The notes under the pieces: generated by a model
Told to the model about the DNA's origin: nothing
The model's input: the letters and a program-made list of their open reading frames with translations, nothing else
Databases searched by the model: none
Translations under genes and position numbers: made by a program
Source: Erpobdella octoculata
Lineage: Eukaryota > Annelida > Clitellata > Hirudinida > Erpobdellidae
Assembly: GCA_963978895.1 (NCBI GenBank)
Contig: OZ022240.1
Span: 16,268,717 to 16,332,716, forward strand
Direction: 5' to 3'
DNA length: 64,000 bases
Shown here: positions 53,165 to 63,982 of the stretch, one piece after another
How the letters are laid out: each line of letters opens with the position of its first letter
How positions within the stretch are numbered: the stretch's first letter is position 1

Positions 53165-53995
53165 ATGGCCAGTCACTTAGACGTCGATAAGTTGACAACG
53201 ATGATGAGATTCATGAACATGGAACCTCGTGATCGTTTCGATGACGATTTTGTAAACAATTTGTGTGTCTTTCTCAAGGAATTTGATTTAGGTAAAGATA
53301 ATAAATGTTGTTATCCTGAAGACTTTAACGAGGCCTTGTTGGACCTCGAAAAAACTCTACAGGAAACGCCGAACTCAGTTTCGACTGATCCATTGGAAAC
53401 GATGAGCATCCAAGCGAAACCTTCGGAAGAAGTCGCTGTTAACGGCGAATATTTCGAAGCTAGTAGCCGAGAAAAACCTAAAGAAAATGAAAAAACACAA
53501 TTTGGATTTGTTTCGAGATATAAAATTGATCGAAGAAACAAACAAATGCGTCCGGCTAATTGCCTTGACGATATTGAAACAGTAGGTAGACGCTCACTTG
53601 GAAAGTATAAAATTGATCGAAGAGTCGATCGGGTTAATCATGCCGTTAGAAATCAGTCACGTAACGTTTACGATTACTCTGGGCTTCGTAGAGAACGGTT
53701 TGGCAAATACGGAAACTCGTGTCAAACGTCTTATGGTCATTGCGGATACGTGGAAATGAATTTTAGACGATACTGTGACACAACTATTGTTTACCACAAC
53801 GTTCGTCCAAGTCGCTACTTTGGAAACGTTAAAATCGACCGCAGGCGAACGTCAGTCAAACATGAAGAATCAGCCGCAGACCTTGCCGACAACGAATACC
53901 GTCGTAGGCTGAACGTCTTACGATCAGACAGAAAAATAGAAATAAACGAGAAGCGTTATGCGATGTTCAATCGACAGCGCGACTTTTCCAACTAA
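53165..53995 (+). CDS. Array protein, copy 26
   Basis: Full length, common sequence. The spacer in front of it holds the fourth LINE fragment; the promoter itself is standard. Confidence 0.8.
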   Translation: MASHLDVDKLTTMMRFMNMEPRDRFDDDFVNNLCVFLKEFDLGKDNKCCYPEDFNEALLDLEKTLQETPNSVSTDPLETMSIQAKPSEEVAVNGEYFEASSREKPKENEKTQFGFVSRYKIDRRNKQMRPANCLDDIETVGRRSLGKYKIDRRVDRVNHAVRNQSRNVYDYSGLRRERFGKYGNSCQTSYGHCGYVEMNFRRYCDTTIVYHNVRPSRYFGNVKIDRRRTSVKHEESAADLADNEYRRRLNVLRSDRKIEINEKRYAMFNRQRDFSN

Positions 53996-54169
53996 AATCC
54001 AATTAAAACTAGTCCTAATTTTGGAAAAAAAAACAAAACAAGAAACGGAGTTTCTGTGCTAAAAAACCGTACAAGTACAATAAAATGTGCATCAATTTTT
54101 CAAACAAACGGTTTTAAACAAAATGCAATAATTATTCAGCAACAAAGGAACATAATCCAACACAATAGA

Positions 54170-54560
54170 GGCGCTGGTGGCAGAGCGGTAGAGCGTTCGC
54201 CTGTCGATCGTCAGGTCGGCAGTTCGAGCCTCACCGGCGTCACCAGCGTAACTCCCTTAAGCAAGGTGTTCACTCGCATTGCTAAAGGGGTAAGCGCCTA
54301 AAAATTGTAGAGGCGCTGGTGGCAGAGCGGTAGAGCGTTCGTCTGTCGATCGTTAGGCCGGCAGTTCGAACCTCACCGGCGTCACCAGCGTAACTCCCTT
54401 AAGCAAGGAGTTCACTCGCATTGCTGAAGGGGTAGGCGCCTAAAGAGGCGCTGGTGGCAGAGCGTTAGAGCGTTCGCCTGTCGATCGTTAGGTCGGCAGT
54501 TCGAACCTCACCGGCGTCACCAGCGTAACTCCCTTAAGCAAGGAGTTCACTCGCATTGCT
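54170..54560 (+). repeat. SINE-A cluster before copy 27
   Basis: Three copies, starting at 54170, 54312 and 54447; standard sequence. Confidence 0.75.
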
Positions 54561-54866
54561 AAAAAAGTTCTAACTCCGCCTTGCTTTTGCAAGCCAGTCC
54601 CAAGCCTGGAGAAAGGAGGAGGGGAAAGTTAAAAAGATCAAATTAAGATCCACGACAGGAAGTACTTAGGTGTTTCCAACATACAGCCATTTTAGTCTTA
54701 AAACACCTGGTGTAAAGGACTATAAACTATTACAATAAAAATGACGCTTTCTCGCAAAACTTGTCTTGGAAAAGGCGTGTGCTAAATCTCAGTGAAAAAA
54801 AACAATAAAAATTCAAGACTTTCACCTGATTCGATGCTGCGATGTGACACGTTAACTACGTAATTA

Positions 54867-55002
54867 GGCTTAAGTGCGGTAGCGAGCTTCATTCCTATTG
54901 GCTTAAGTGCGGTAGCGAGCTTCAATCTAATTGGCTGTTGGTCTCGACGACCCGCTTTGTCTCGTCTATAAAAGGCCGAACGGACGTACATTGAGTTCAT
55001 TT
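54867..55002 (+). promoter_or_regulatory. Promoter of copy 27
   Basis: Two 33-bp repeats, TATA at 54967, predicted start A at 54999. SINE-B relic at 54572-54741. Confidence 0.7.
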
Positions 55003-55066
55003 CTCCTCAGCCTTCATACGGTTCGGATCATTCTTAGCTGCTCTCTGATTAAAAATAATCGAAAAC

Positions 55067-55897
55067 ATGGCCAGTCACTTAGACGTCGATAAGTTGACAA
55101 CGATGATGAGATTCATGAACATGGAACCTCGTGATCGTTTCGATGACGATTTTGTAAACAATTTGTGTGTCTTTCTCAAGGAATTTGATTTAGGTAAAGA
55201 TAATAAATGTTGTTATCCTGAAGACTTTAACGAGGCCTTGTTGGACCTCGAAAAAACTCTACAGGAAACGCCGAACTCAGTTTCGACTGATCCATTGGAA
55301 ACGATGAGCATCCAAGCGAAACCTTCGGAAGAAGTCGCTGTTAACGGCGAATATTTCGAAGCTAGTAGCCGAGAAAAACCTAAAGAAAATGAAAAAACAC
55401 AATTTGGATTTGTTTCGAGATATAAAATTGATCGAAGAAACAAACAAATGCGTCCGGCTAATTGCCTTGACGATATTGAAACAGTAGGTAGACGCTCACT
55501 TGGAAAGTATAAAATTGATCGAAGAGTCGATCGGGTTAATCATGCCGTTAGAAATCAGTCACGTAACGTTTACGATTACTCTGGGCTTCGTAGAGAACGG
55601 TTTGGCAAATACGGAAACTCGTGTCAAACGTCTTATGGTCATTGCGGATACGTGGAAATGAATTTTAGACGATACTGTGACACAACTATTGTTTACCACA
55701 ACGTTCGTCCAAGTCGCTACTTTGGAAACGTTAAAATCGACCGCAGGCGAACGTCAGTCAAACATGAAGAATCAGCCGCAGACCTTGCCGACAACGAATA
55801 CCGTCGTAGGCTGAACGTCTTACGATCAGACAGAAAAATAGAAATAAACGAGAAGCGTTATGCGATGTTCAATCGACAGCGCGACTTTTCCAACTAA
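55067..55897 (+). CDS. Array protein, copy 27
   Basis: Full length, common sequence, with the 15-bp 3' UTR insert. Confidence 0.8.
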   Translation: MASHLDVDKLTTMMRFMNMEPRDRFDDDFVNNLCVFLKEFDLGKDNKCCYPEDFNEALLDLEKTLQETPNSVSTDPLETMSIQAKPSEEVAVNGEYFEASSREKPKENEKTQFGFVSRYKIDRRNKQMRPANCLDDIETVGRRSLGKYKIDRRVDRVNHAVRNQSRNVYDYSGLRRERFGKYGNSCQTSYGHCGYVEMNFRRYCDTTIVYHNVRPSRYFGNVKIDRRRTSVKHEESAADLADNEYRRRLNVLRSDRKIEINEKRYAMFNRQRDFSN

Positions 55898-56086
55898 AAT
55901 CCAATTAAAACTAGTACGACAGAAATCTGTCCTAATTTTGGAAAAAAAAACAAAACAAGAAACGGAGTTTCTGTGCTAAAAAACCGTACAAGTACAATAA
56001 AATGTGCATCAATTTTTCAAACAAACGGTTTTAAACAAAATGCAATAATTATTCAGCAACAAAGGAACATAATCCAACACAATAGA

Positions 56087-56477
56087 GGCGCTGGTGGCAG
56101 AGCGGTAGAGCGTTCGCCTGTCGATCGTCAGGTCGGCAGTTCGAGCCTCACCGGCGTCACCAGCGTAACTCCCTTAAGCAAGGTGTTCACTCGCATTGCT
56201 AAAGGGGTAAGCGCCTAAAAATTGTAGAGGCGCTGGTGGCAGAGCGGTAGAGCGTTCGTCTGTCGATCGTTAGGCCGGCAGTTCGAACCTCACCGGCGTC
56301 ACCAGCGTAACTCCCTTAAGCAAGGAGTTCACTCGCATTGCTGAAGGGGTAGGCGCCTAAAGAGGCGCTGGTGGCAGAGCGTTAGAGCGTTCGCCTGTCG
56401 ATCGTTAGGTCGGCAGTTCGAACCTCACCGGCGTCACCAGCGTAACTCCCTTAAGCAAGGAGTTCACTCGCATTGCT
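56087..56477 (+). repeat. SINE-A cluster before copy 28
   Basis: Three copies, starting at 56087, 56229 and 56364; standard sequence. Confidence 0.75.
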
Positions 56478-56783
56478 AAAAAAGTTCTAACTCCGCCTTG
56501 CTTTTGCAAGCCAGTCCCAAGCCTGGAGAAAGGAGGAGGGGAAAGTTAAAAAGATCAAATTAAGATCCACGACAGGAAGTACTTAGGTGTTTCCAACATA
56601 CAGCCATTTTAGTCTTAAAACACCTGGTGTAAAGGACTATAAACTATTACAATAAAAATGACGCTTTCTCGCAAAACTTGTCTTGGAAAAGGCGTGTGCT
56701 AAATCTCAGTGAAAAAAAACAATAAAAATTCAAGACTTTCACCTGATTCGATGCTGCGATGTGACACGTTAACTACGTAATTA

Positions 56784-56919
56784 GGCTTAAGTGCGGTAGC
56801 GAGCTTCATTCCTATTGGCTTAAGTGCGGTAGCGAGCTTCAATCTAATTGGCTGTTGGTCTCGACGACCCGCTTTGTCTCGTCTATAAAAGGCCGAACGG
56901 ACGTACATTGAGTTCATTT
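56784..56919 (+). promoter_or_regulatory. Promoter of copy 28
   Basis: Two 33-bp repeats, TATA at 56884, predicted start A at 56916. SINE-B relic at 56489-56658. Confidence 0.7.
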
Positions 56920-56983
56920 CTCCTCAGCCTTCATACGGTTCGGATCATTCTTAGCTGCTCTCTGATTAAAAATAATCGAAAAC

Positions 56984-57814
56984 ATGGCCAGTCACTTAGA
57001 CGTCGATAAGTTGACAACGATGATGAGATTCATGAACATGGAACCTCGTGATCGTTTCGATGACGATTTTGTAAACAATTTGTGTGTCTTTCTCAAGGAA
57101 TTTGATTTAGGTAAAGATAATAAATGTTGTTATCCTGAAGACTTTAACGAGGCCTTGTTGGACCTCGAAAAAACTCTACAGGAAACGCCGAACTCAGTTT
57201 CGACTGATCCATTGGAAACGATGAGCATCCAAGCGAAACCTTCGGAAGAAGTCGCTGTTAACGGCGAATATTTCGAAGCTAGTAGCCGAGAAAAACCTAA
57301 AGAAAATGAAAAAACACAATTTGGATTTGTTTCGAGATATAAAATTGATCGAAGAAACAAACAAATGCGTCCGGCTAATTGCCTTGACGATATTGAAACA
57401 GTAGGTAGACGCTCACTTGGAAAGTATAAAATTGATCGAAGAGTCGATCGGGTTAATCATGCCGTTAGAAATCAGTCACGTAACGTTAACGATTACTCTG
57501 GGCTTCGTAGAGAACGGTTTGGCAAATACGGAAACTCGTGTCAAACGTCTTATGGTCATTGCGGATACGTGGAAATGAATTTTAGACGATACTGTGACAC
57601 AACTATTGTTTACCACAACGTTCGTCCAAGTCGCTACTTTGGAAACGTTAAAATCGACCGCAGGCGAACGTCAGTCAAACATGAAGAATCAGCCGCAGAC
57701 CTTGCCGACAACGAATACCGTCGTAGGCTGAACGTCTTACGATCAGACAGAAAAATAGAAATAAACGAGAAGCGTTATGCGATGTTCAATCGACAGCGCG
57801 ACTTTTCCAACTAA
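56984..57814 (+). CDS. Array protein, copy 28, Y169N
   Basis: Full length. Tyr169 to Asn is shared with the next copy only. The 15-bp 3' UTR insert is present. Confidence 0.8.
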   Translation: MASHLDVDKLTTMMRFMNMEPRDRFDDDFVNNLCVFLKEFDLGKDNKCCYPEDFNEALLDLEKTLQETPNSVSTDPLETMSIQAKPSEEVAVNGEYFEASSREKPKENEKTQFGFVSRYKIDRRNKQMRPANCLDDIETVGRRSLGKYKIDRRVDRVNHAVRNQSRNVNDYSGLRRERFGKYGNSCQTSYGHCGYVEMNFRRYCDTTIVYHNVRPSRYFGNVKIDRRRTSVKHEESAADLADNEYRRRLNVLRSDRKIEINEKRYAMFNRQRDFSN

Positions 57815-58003
57815 AATCCAATTAAAACTAGTACGACAGAAATCTGTCCTAATTTTGGAAAAAAAAACAAAACAAGAAACGGAGTTTCTGTGCTAAAAAA
57901 CCGTACAAGTACAATAAAATGTGCATCAATTTTTCAAACAAACGGTTTTAAACAAAATGCAATAATTATTCAGCAACAAAGGAACATAATCCAACACAAT
58001 AGA

Positions 58004-58259
58004 GGCGCTGGTGGCAGAGCGGTAGAGCGTTCGCCTGTCGATCGTCAGGTCGGCAGTTCGAGCCTCACCGGCGTCACCAGCGTAACTCCCTTAAGCAAGG
58101 TGTTCACTCGCATTGCTAAAGGGGTAAGCGCCTAAAAATTGTAGAGGCGCTGGTGGCAGAGCGGTAGAGCGTTCGTCTGTCGATCGTTAGGCCGGCAGTT
58201 CGAACCTCACCGGCGTAACCAGCGTAACTCCCTTAAGCAAGGAGTTCACTCGCATTGCT
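58004..58259 (+). repeat. SINE-A cluster before copy 29, two copies only
   Basis: Copies start at 58004 and 58146; one 135-bp repeat is missing. C to A at 58217 breaks the G1-C72 acceptor pair of the second copy. This loss is independent of the one at 12602, since neither shares the other's private changes. Confidence 0.75.
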
Positions 58260-58565
58260 AAAAAAGTTCTAACTCCGCCTTGCTTTTGCAAGCCAGTCCC
58301 AAGCCTGGAGAAAGGAGGAGGGGAAAGTTAAAAAGATCAAATTAAGATCCACGACAGGAAGTACTTAGGTGTTTCCAACATACAGCCATTTTAGTCTTAA
58401 AACACCTGGTGTAAAGGACTATAAACTATTACAATAAAAATGACGCTTTCTCGCAAAACTTGTCTTGGAAAAGGCGTGTGCTAAATCTCAGTGAAAAAAA
58501 ACAATAAAAATTCAAGACTTTCACCTGATTCGATGCTGCGATGTGACACGTTAACTACGTAATTA

Positions 58566-58701
58566 GGCTTAAGTGCGGTAGCGAGCTTCATTCCTATTGG
58601 CTTAAGTGCGGTAGCGAGCTTCAATCTAATTGGCTGTTGGTCTCGACGACCCGCTTTGTCTCGTCTATAAAAGGCCGAACGGACGTACATTGAGTTCATT
58701 T
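58566..58701 (+). promoter_or_regulatory. Promoter of copy 29
   Basis: Two 33-bp repeats, TATA at 58666, predicted start A at 58698. SINE-B relic at 58271-58440. Confidence 0.7.
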
Positions 58702-58765
58702 CTCCTCAGCCTTCATACGGTTCGGATCATTCTTAGCTGCTCTCTGATTAAAAATAATCGAAAAC

Positions 58766-59596
58766 ATGGCCAGTCACTTAGACGTCGATAAGTTGACAAC
58801 GATGAAGAGATTCATGAACATGGAACCTCGTGATCGTTTCGATGACGATTTTGTAAACAATTTGTGTGTCTTTCTCAAGGAATTTGATTTAGGTAAAGAT
58901 AATAAATGTTGTTATCCTGAAGACTTTAACGAGGCCTTGTTGGACCTCGAAAAAACTCTACAGGAAACGCCGAACTCAGTTTCGACTGATCCATTGGAAA
59001 CGATGAGCATCCAAGCGAAACCTTCGGAAGAAGTCGCTGTTAACGGCGAATATTTCGAAGCTAGTAGCCGAGAAAAACCTAAAGAAAATGAAAAAACACA
59101 ATTTGGATTTGTTTCGAGATATAAAATTGATCGAAGAAACAAAAAAATGCGTCCGGCTAATTGCCTTGACGATATTGAAACAGTAGGTAGACGCTCACTT
59201 GGAAAGTATAAAATTGATCGAAGAGTCGATCGGGTTAATCATGCCGTTAGAAATCAGTCACGTAACGTTAACGATTACTCTGGGCTTCGTAGAGAACGGT
59301 TTGGCAAATACGGAAACTCGTGTCAAACGTCTTATGGTCATTGCGGATACGTGGAAATGAATTTTAGACGATACTGTGACACAACTATTGTTTACCACAA
59401 CGTTCGTCCAAGTCGCTACTTTGGAAACGTTAAAATCGACCGCAGGCGAACGTCAGTCAAACATGAAGAATCAGCCGCAGACCTTGCCGACAACGAATAC
59501 CGTCGTAGGCTGAACGTCTTACGATCAGACAGAAAAATAGAAATAAACGAGAAGCGTTATGCGATGTTCAATCGACAGCGCGACTTTTCCAACTAA
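58766..59596 (+). CDS. Array protein, copy 29, M14K, Q127K and Y169N
   Basis: The most diverged intact copy. It has Met14 to Lys and Gln127 to Lys, both private, plus Y169N shared with copy 28. The SINE-A cluster before it has only two copies. Confidence 0.8.
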   Translation: MASHLDVDKLTTMKRFMNMEPRDRFDDDFVNNLCVFLKEFDLGKDNKCCYPEDFNEALLDLEKTLQETPNSVSTDPLETMSIQAKPSEEVAVNGEYFEASSREKPKENEKTQFGFVSRYKIDRRNKKMRPANCLDDIETVGRRSLGKYKIDRRVDRVNHAVRNQSRNVNDYSGLRRERFGKYGNSCQTSYGHCGYVEMNFRRYCDTTIVYHNVRPSRYFGNVKIDRRRTSVKHEESAADLADNEYRRRLNVLRSDRKIEINEKRYAMFNRQRDFSN

Positions 59597-59785
59597 AATC
59601 CAATTAAAACTAGTACGACAGAAATCTGTCCTAATTTTGGAAAAAAAAACAAAACAAGAAACGGAGTTTCTGTGCTAAAAAACCGTACAAGTACAATAAA
59701 ATGTGCATCAATTTTTCAAACAAACGGTTTTAAACAAAATGCAATAATTATTCAGCAACAAAGGAACATAATCCATCACAATAGA

Positions 59786-60176
59786 GGCGCTGGTGGCAGA
59801 GCGGTAGAGCGTTCGCCTGTCGATCGTCAGGTCGGCAGTTCGAGCCTCACCGGCGTCACCAGCGTAACTCCCTTAAGCAAGGTGTTCACTCGCATTGCTA
59901 AAGGGGTAAGCGCCTAAAAATTGTAGAGGCGCTGGTGGCAGAGCGGTAGAGCGTTCGTCTGTCGATCGTTAGGCCGGCAGTTCGAACCTCACCGGCGTCA
60001 CCAGCGTAACTCCCTTAAGCAAGGAGTTCACTCGCATTGCTGAAGGGGTAGGCGCCTAAAGAGGCGCTGGTGGCAGAGCGTTAGAGCGTTCGCCTGTCGA
60101 TCGTTAGGTCGGCAGTTCGAACCTCACCGGCGTCACCAGCGTAACTCCCTTAAGCAAGGAGTTCACTCGCATTGCT
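59786..60176 (+). repeat. SINE-A cluster before copy 30
   Basis: Three copies, starting at 59786, 59928 and 60063. The leader reads CCATCACAA instead of CCAACACAA. Confidence 0.75.
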
Positions 60177-60482
60177 AAAAAAGTTCTAACTCCGCCTTGC
60201 TTTTGCAAGCCAGTCCCAAGCCTGGAGAAAGGAGGAGGGGAAAGTTAAAAAGATCAAATTAAGATCCACGACAGGAAGTACTTAGGTGTTTCCAACATAC
60301 AGCCATTTTAGTCTTAAAACACCTGGTGTAAAGGACTATAAACTATTACAATAAAAATGACGCTTTCTCGCAAAACTTGTCTTGGAAAAGGCGTGTGCTA
60401 AATCTCAGTGAAAAAAAACAATAAAAATTCAAGACTTTCACCTGATTCGATGCTGCGATGTGACACGTTAACTACGTAATTA

Positions 60483-60618
60483 GGCTTAAGTGCGGTAGCG
60501 AGCTTCATTCCTATTGGCTTAAGTGCGGTAGCGAGCTTCAATCTAATTGGCTGTTGGTCTCGACGACCCGCTTTGTCTCGTCTATAAAAGGCCGAACGGA
60601 CGTACATTGAGTTCATTT
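60483..60618 (+). promoter_or_regulatory. Promoter of copy 30
   Basis: Two 33-bp repeats, TATA at 60583, predicted start A at 60615. SINE-B relic at 60188-60357. Confidence 0.7.
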
Positions 60619-60682
60619 CTCCTCAGCCTTCATACGGTTCGGATCATTCTTAGCTGCTCTCTGATTAAAAATAATCGAAAAC

Positions 60683-61513
60683 ATGGCCAGTCACTTAGAC
60701 GTCGATAAGTTGACAACGATGATGAGATTCATGAACATGGAACCTCGTGATCGTTTCGATGACGATTTTGTAAACAATTTGTGTGTCTTTCTCAAGGAAT
60801 TTGATTTAGGTAAAGATAATAAATGTTGTTATCCTGAAGACTTTAACGAGGCCTTGTTGGACCTCGAAAAAACTCTACAGGAAACGCCGAACTCAGTTTC
60901 GACTGATCCATTGGAAACGATGAGCATCCAAGCGAAACCTTCGGAAGAAGTCGCTGTTAACGGCGAATATTTCGAAGCTAGTAGCCGAGAAAAACCTAAA
61001 GAAAATGAAAAAACACAATTTGGATTTGTTTCGAGATATAAAATTGATCGAAGAAACAAACAAATGCGTCCGGCTAATTGCCTTGACGATATTGAAACAG
61101 TAGGTAGACGCTCACTTGGAAAGTATAAAATTGATCGAAGAGTCGATCGGGTTAATCATGCCGTTAGAAATCAGTCACGTAACGTTTACGATTACTCTGG
61201 GCTTCGTAGAGAACGGTTTGGCAAATACGGAAACTCGTGTCAAACGTCTTATGGTCATTGCGGATACGTGGAAATGAATTTTAGACGATACTGTGACACA
61301 ACTATTGTTTACCACAACGTTCGTCCAAGTCGCTACTTTGGAAACGTTAAAATCGACCGCAGGCGAACGTCAGTCAAACATGAAGAATCAGCCGCAGACC
61401 TTGCCGACAACGAATACCGTCGTAGGCTGAACGTCTTACGATCAGACAGAAAAATAGAAATAAACGAGAAGCGTTATGCGATGTTCAATCGACAGCGCGA
61501 CTTTTCCAACTAA
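60683..61513 (+). CDS. Array protein, copy 30
   Basis: Full length, common sequence, standard promoter. Confidence 0.8.
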   Translation: MASHLDVDKLTTMMRFMNMEPRDRFDDDFVNNLCVFLKEFDLGKDNKCCYPEDFNEALLDLEKTLQETPNSVSTDPLETMSIQAKPSEEVAVNGEYFEASSREKPKENEKTQFGFVSRYKIDRRNKQMRPANCLDDIETVGRRSLGKYKIDRRVDRVNHAVRNQSRNVYDYSGLRRERFGKYGNSCQTSYGHCGYVEMNFRRYCDTTIVYHNVRPSRYFGNVKIDRRRTSVKHEESAADLADNEYRRRLNVLRSDRKIEINEKRYAMFNRQRDFSN

Positions 61514-61687
61514 AATCCAATTAAAACTAGTCCTAATTTTAGAAAAAAAAACAAAACAAGAAACGGAGTTTCTGTGCTAAAAAACCGTACAAGTACAATA
61601 AAATGTGCATCAATTTTTCAAACAAACGGATTTAAACAAAATGCAATAATTATTCAGCAACAAAGGAACATAATCCAACACAATAGA

Positions 61688-62078
61688 GGCGCTGGTGGCA
61701 GAGCGGTAGAGCGTTCGCCTGTCGATCGTCAGGTCGGCAGTTCGAGCCTCACCGGCGTCACCAGCGTAACTCCCTTAAGCAAGGTGTTCACTCGCATTGC
61801 TAAAGGGGTAAGCGCCTAAAAATTGTAGAGGCGCTGGTGGCAGAGCGGTAGAGCGTTCGTCTGTCGATCGTTAGGCCGGCAGTTCGAACCTCACCGGCGT
61901 CACCAGCGTAACTCCCTTAAGCAAGGAGTTCACTCGCATTGCTGAAGGGGTAGGCGCCTAAAGAGGCGCTGGTGGCAGAGCGTTAGAGCGTTCGCCTGTC
62001 GATCGTTAGGTCGGCAGTTCGAACCTCACCGGCGTCACCAGCGTAACTCCCTTAAGCAAGGAGTTCACTCGCATTGCT
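61688..62078 (+). repeat. SINE-A cluster before copy 31
   Basis: Three copies, starting at 61688, 61830 and 61965; standard sequence. Confidence 0.75.
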
Positions 62079-62384
62079 AAAAAAGTTCTAACTCCGCCTT
62101 GCTTTTGCATGCCAGTCCCAAGCCTGGAGAAAGGAGGAGGGGAAAGTTAAAAAGATCAAATTAAGATCCACGACAGGAAGTACTTAGGTGTTTCCAACAT
62201 ACAGCCATTTTAGTCTTAAAACACCTGGTGTAAAGGACTATAAACTATTACAATAAAAATGACGCTTTCTCGCAAAACTTGTCTTGGAAAAGGCGTGTGC
62301 TAAATCTCAGTGAAAAAAAACAATAAAAATTCAAGACTTTCACCTGATTCGATGCTGCGATGTGACACGTTAACTACGTAATTA

Positions 62385-62520
62385 GGCTTAAGTGCGGTAG
62401 CGAGCTTCATTCCTATTGGCTTAAGTGCGGTAGCGAGCTTCAATCTAATTGGCTGTTGGTCTCGACGACCCGCTTTGTCTCGTCTATAAAAGGCCGAACG
62501 GACGTACATTGAGTTCATTT
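62385..62520 (+). promoter_or_regulatory. Promoter of copy 31
   Basis: Two 33-bp repeats, TATA at 62485, predicted start A at 62517. SINE-B relic at 62090-62259 has the TGCATGCC variant of copies 16 and 17. Confidence 0.7.
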
Positions 62521-62584
62521 CTCCTCAGCCTTCATACGGTTCGGATCATTCTTAGCTGCTCTCTGATTAAAAATAATCGAAAAC

Positions 62585-63415
62585 ATGGCCAGTCACTTAG
62601 ACGTCGATAAGTTGACAACGATGATGAGATTCATGAACATGGAACCTCGTGATCGTTTCGATGACGATTTTGTAAACAATTTGTGTGTCTTTCTCAAGGA
62701 ATTTGATTTAGGTAAAGATAATAAATGTTGTTATCCTGAAGACTTTAACGAGGCCTTGTTGGACCTCGAAAAAACTCTACAGGAAACGCCGAACTCAGTT
62801 TCGACTGATCCATTGGAAACGATGAGCATCCAAGCGAAACCTTCGGAAGAAGTCGCTGTTAACGGCGAATATTTCGAAGCTAGTAGCCGAGAAAAACCTA
62901 AAGAAAATGAAAAAACACAATTTGGATTTGTTTCGAGATATAAAATTGATCGAAGAAACAAACAAATGCGTCCGGCTAATTGCCTTGACGATATTGAAAC
63001 AGTAGGTAGACGCTCACTTGGAAAGTATAAAATTGATCGAAGAGTCGATCGGGTTAATCATGCCGTTAGAAATCAGTCACGTAACGTTTACGATTACTCT
63101 GGGCTTCGTAGAGAACGGTTTGGCAAATACGGAAACTCGTGTCAAACGTCTTATGGTCATTGCGGATACGTGGAAATGAATTTTAGACGATACTGTGACA
63201 CAACTATTGTTTACCACAACGTTCGTCCAAGTCGCTACTTTGGAAACGTTAAAATCGACCGCAGGCGAACGTCAGTCAAACATGAAGAATCAGCCGCAGA
63301 CCTTGCCGACAACGAATACCGTCGTAGGCTGAACGTCTTACGATCAGACAGAAAAATAGAAATAAACGAGAAGCGTTATGCGATGTTCAATCGACAGCGC
63401 GACTTTTCCAACTAA
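62585..63415 (+). CDS. Array protein, copy 31
   Basis: Full length, common sequence. It is the last complete gene; its unit runs past its SINE-A cluster and off the right edge in the SINE-B relic. Confidence 0.8.
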   Translation: MASHLDVDKLTTMMRFMNMEPRDRFDDDFVNNLCVFLKEFDLGKDNKCCYPEDFNEALLDLEKTLQETPNSVSTDPLETMSIQAKPSEEVAVNGEYFEASSREKPKENEKTQFGFVSRYKIDRRNKQMRPANCLDDIETVGRRSLGKYKIDRRVDRVNHAVRNQSRNVYDYSGLRRERFGKYGNSCQTSYGHCGYVEMNFRRYCDTTIVYHNVRPSRYFGNVKIDRRRTSVKHEESAADLADNEYRRRLNVLRSDRKIEINEKRYAMFNRQRDFSN

Positions 63416-63589
63416 AATCCAATTAAAACTAGTCCTAATTTTGGAAAAAAAAACAAAACAAGAAACGGAGTTTCTGTGCTAAAAAACCGTACAAGTACAA
63501 TAAAATGTGCATCAATTTTTCAAACAAACGGTTTTAAACAAAATGCAATAATTATTCAGCAACAAAGGAACATAATCCAACACAATAGA

Positions 63590-63980
63590 GGCGCTGGTGG
63601 CAGAGCGGTAGAGCGTTCGCCTGTCGATCGTCAGGTCGGCAGTTCGAGCCTCACCGGCGTCACCAGCGTAACTCCCTTAAGCAAGGTGTTCACTCGCATT
63701 GCTAAAGGGGTAAGCGCCTAAAAATTGTAGAGGCGCTGGTGGCAGAGCGGTAGAGCGTTCGTCTGTCGATCGTTAGGCCGGCAGTTCGAACCTCACCGGC
63801 GTCACCAGCGTAACTCCCTTAAGCAAGGAGTTCACTCGCATTGCTGAAGGGGTAGGCGCCTAAAGAGGCGCTGGTGGCAGAGCGTTAGAGCGTTCGCCTG
63901 TCGATCGTTAGGTCGGCAGTTCGAACCTCACCGGCGTCACCAGCGTAACTCCCTTAAGCAAGGAGTTCACTCGCATTGCT
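63590..63980 (+). repeat. SINE-A cluster at the right edge
   Basis: Three copies, starting at 63590, 63732 and 63867. The window ends 20 bp later, at the start of the next SINE-B relic. Confidence 0.75.
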
Positions 63981-63982
63981 AA

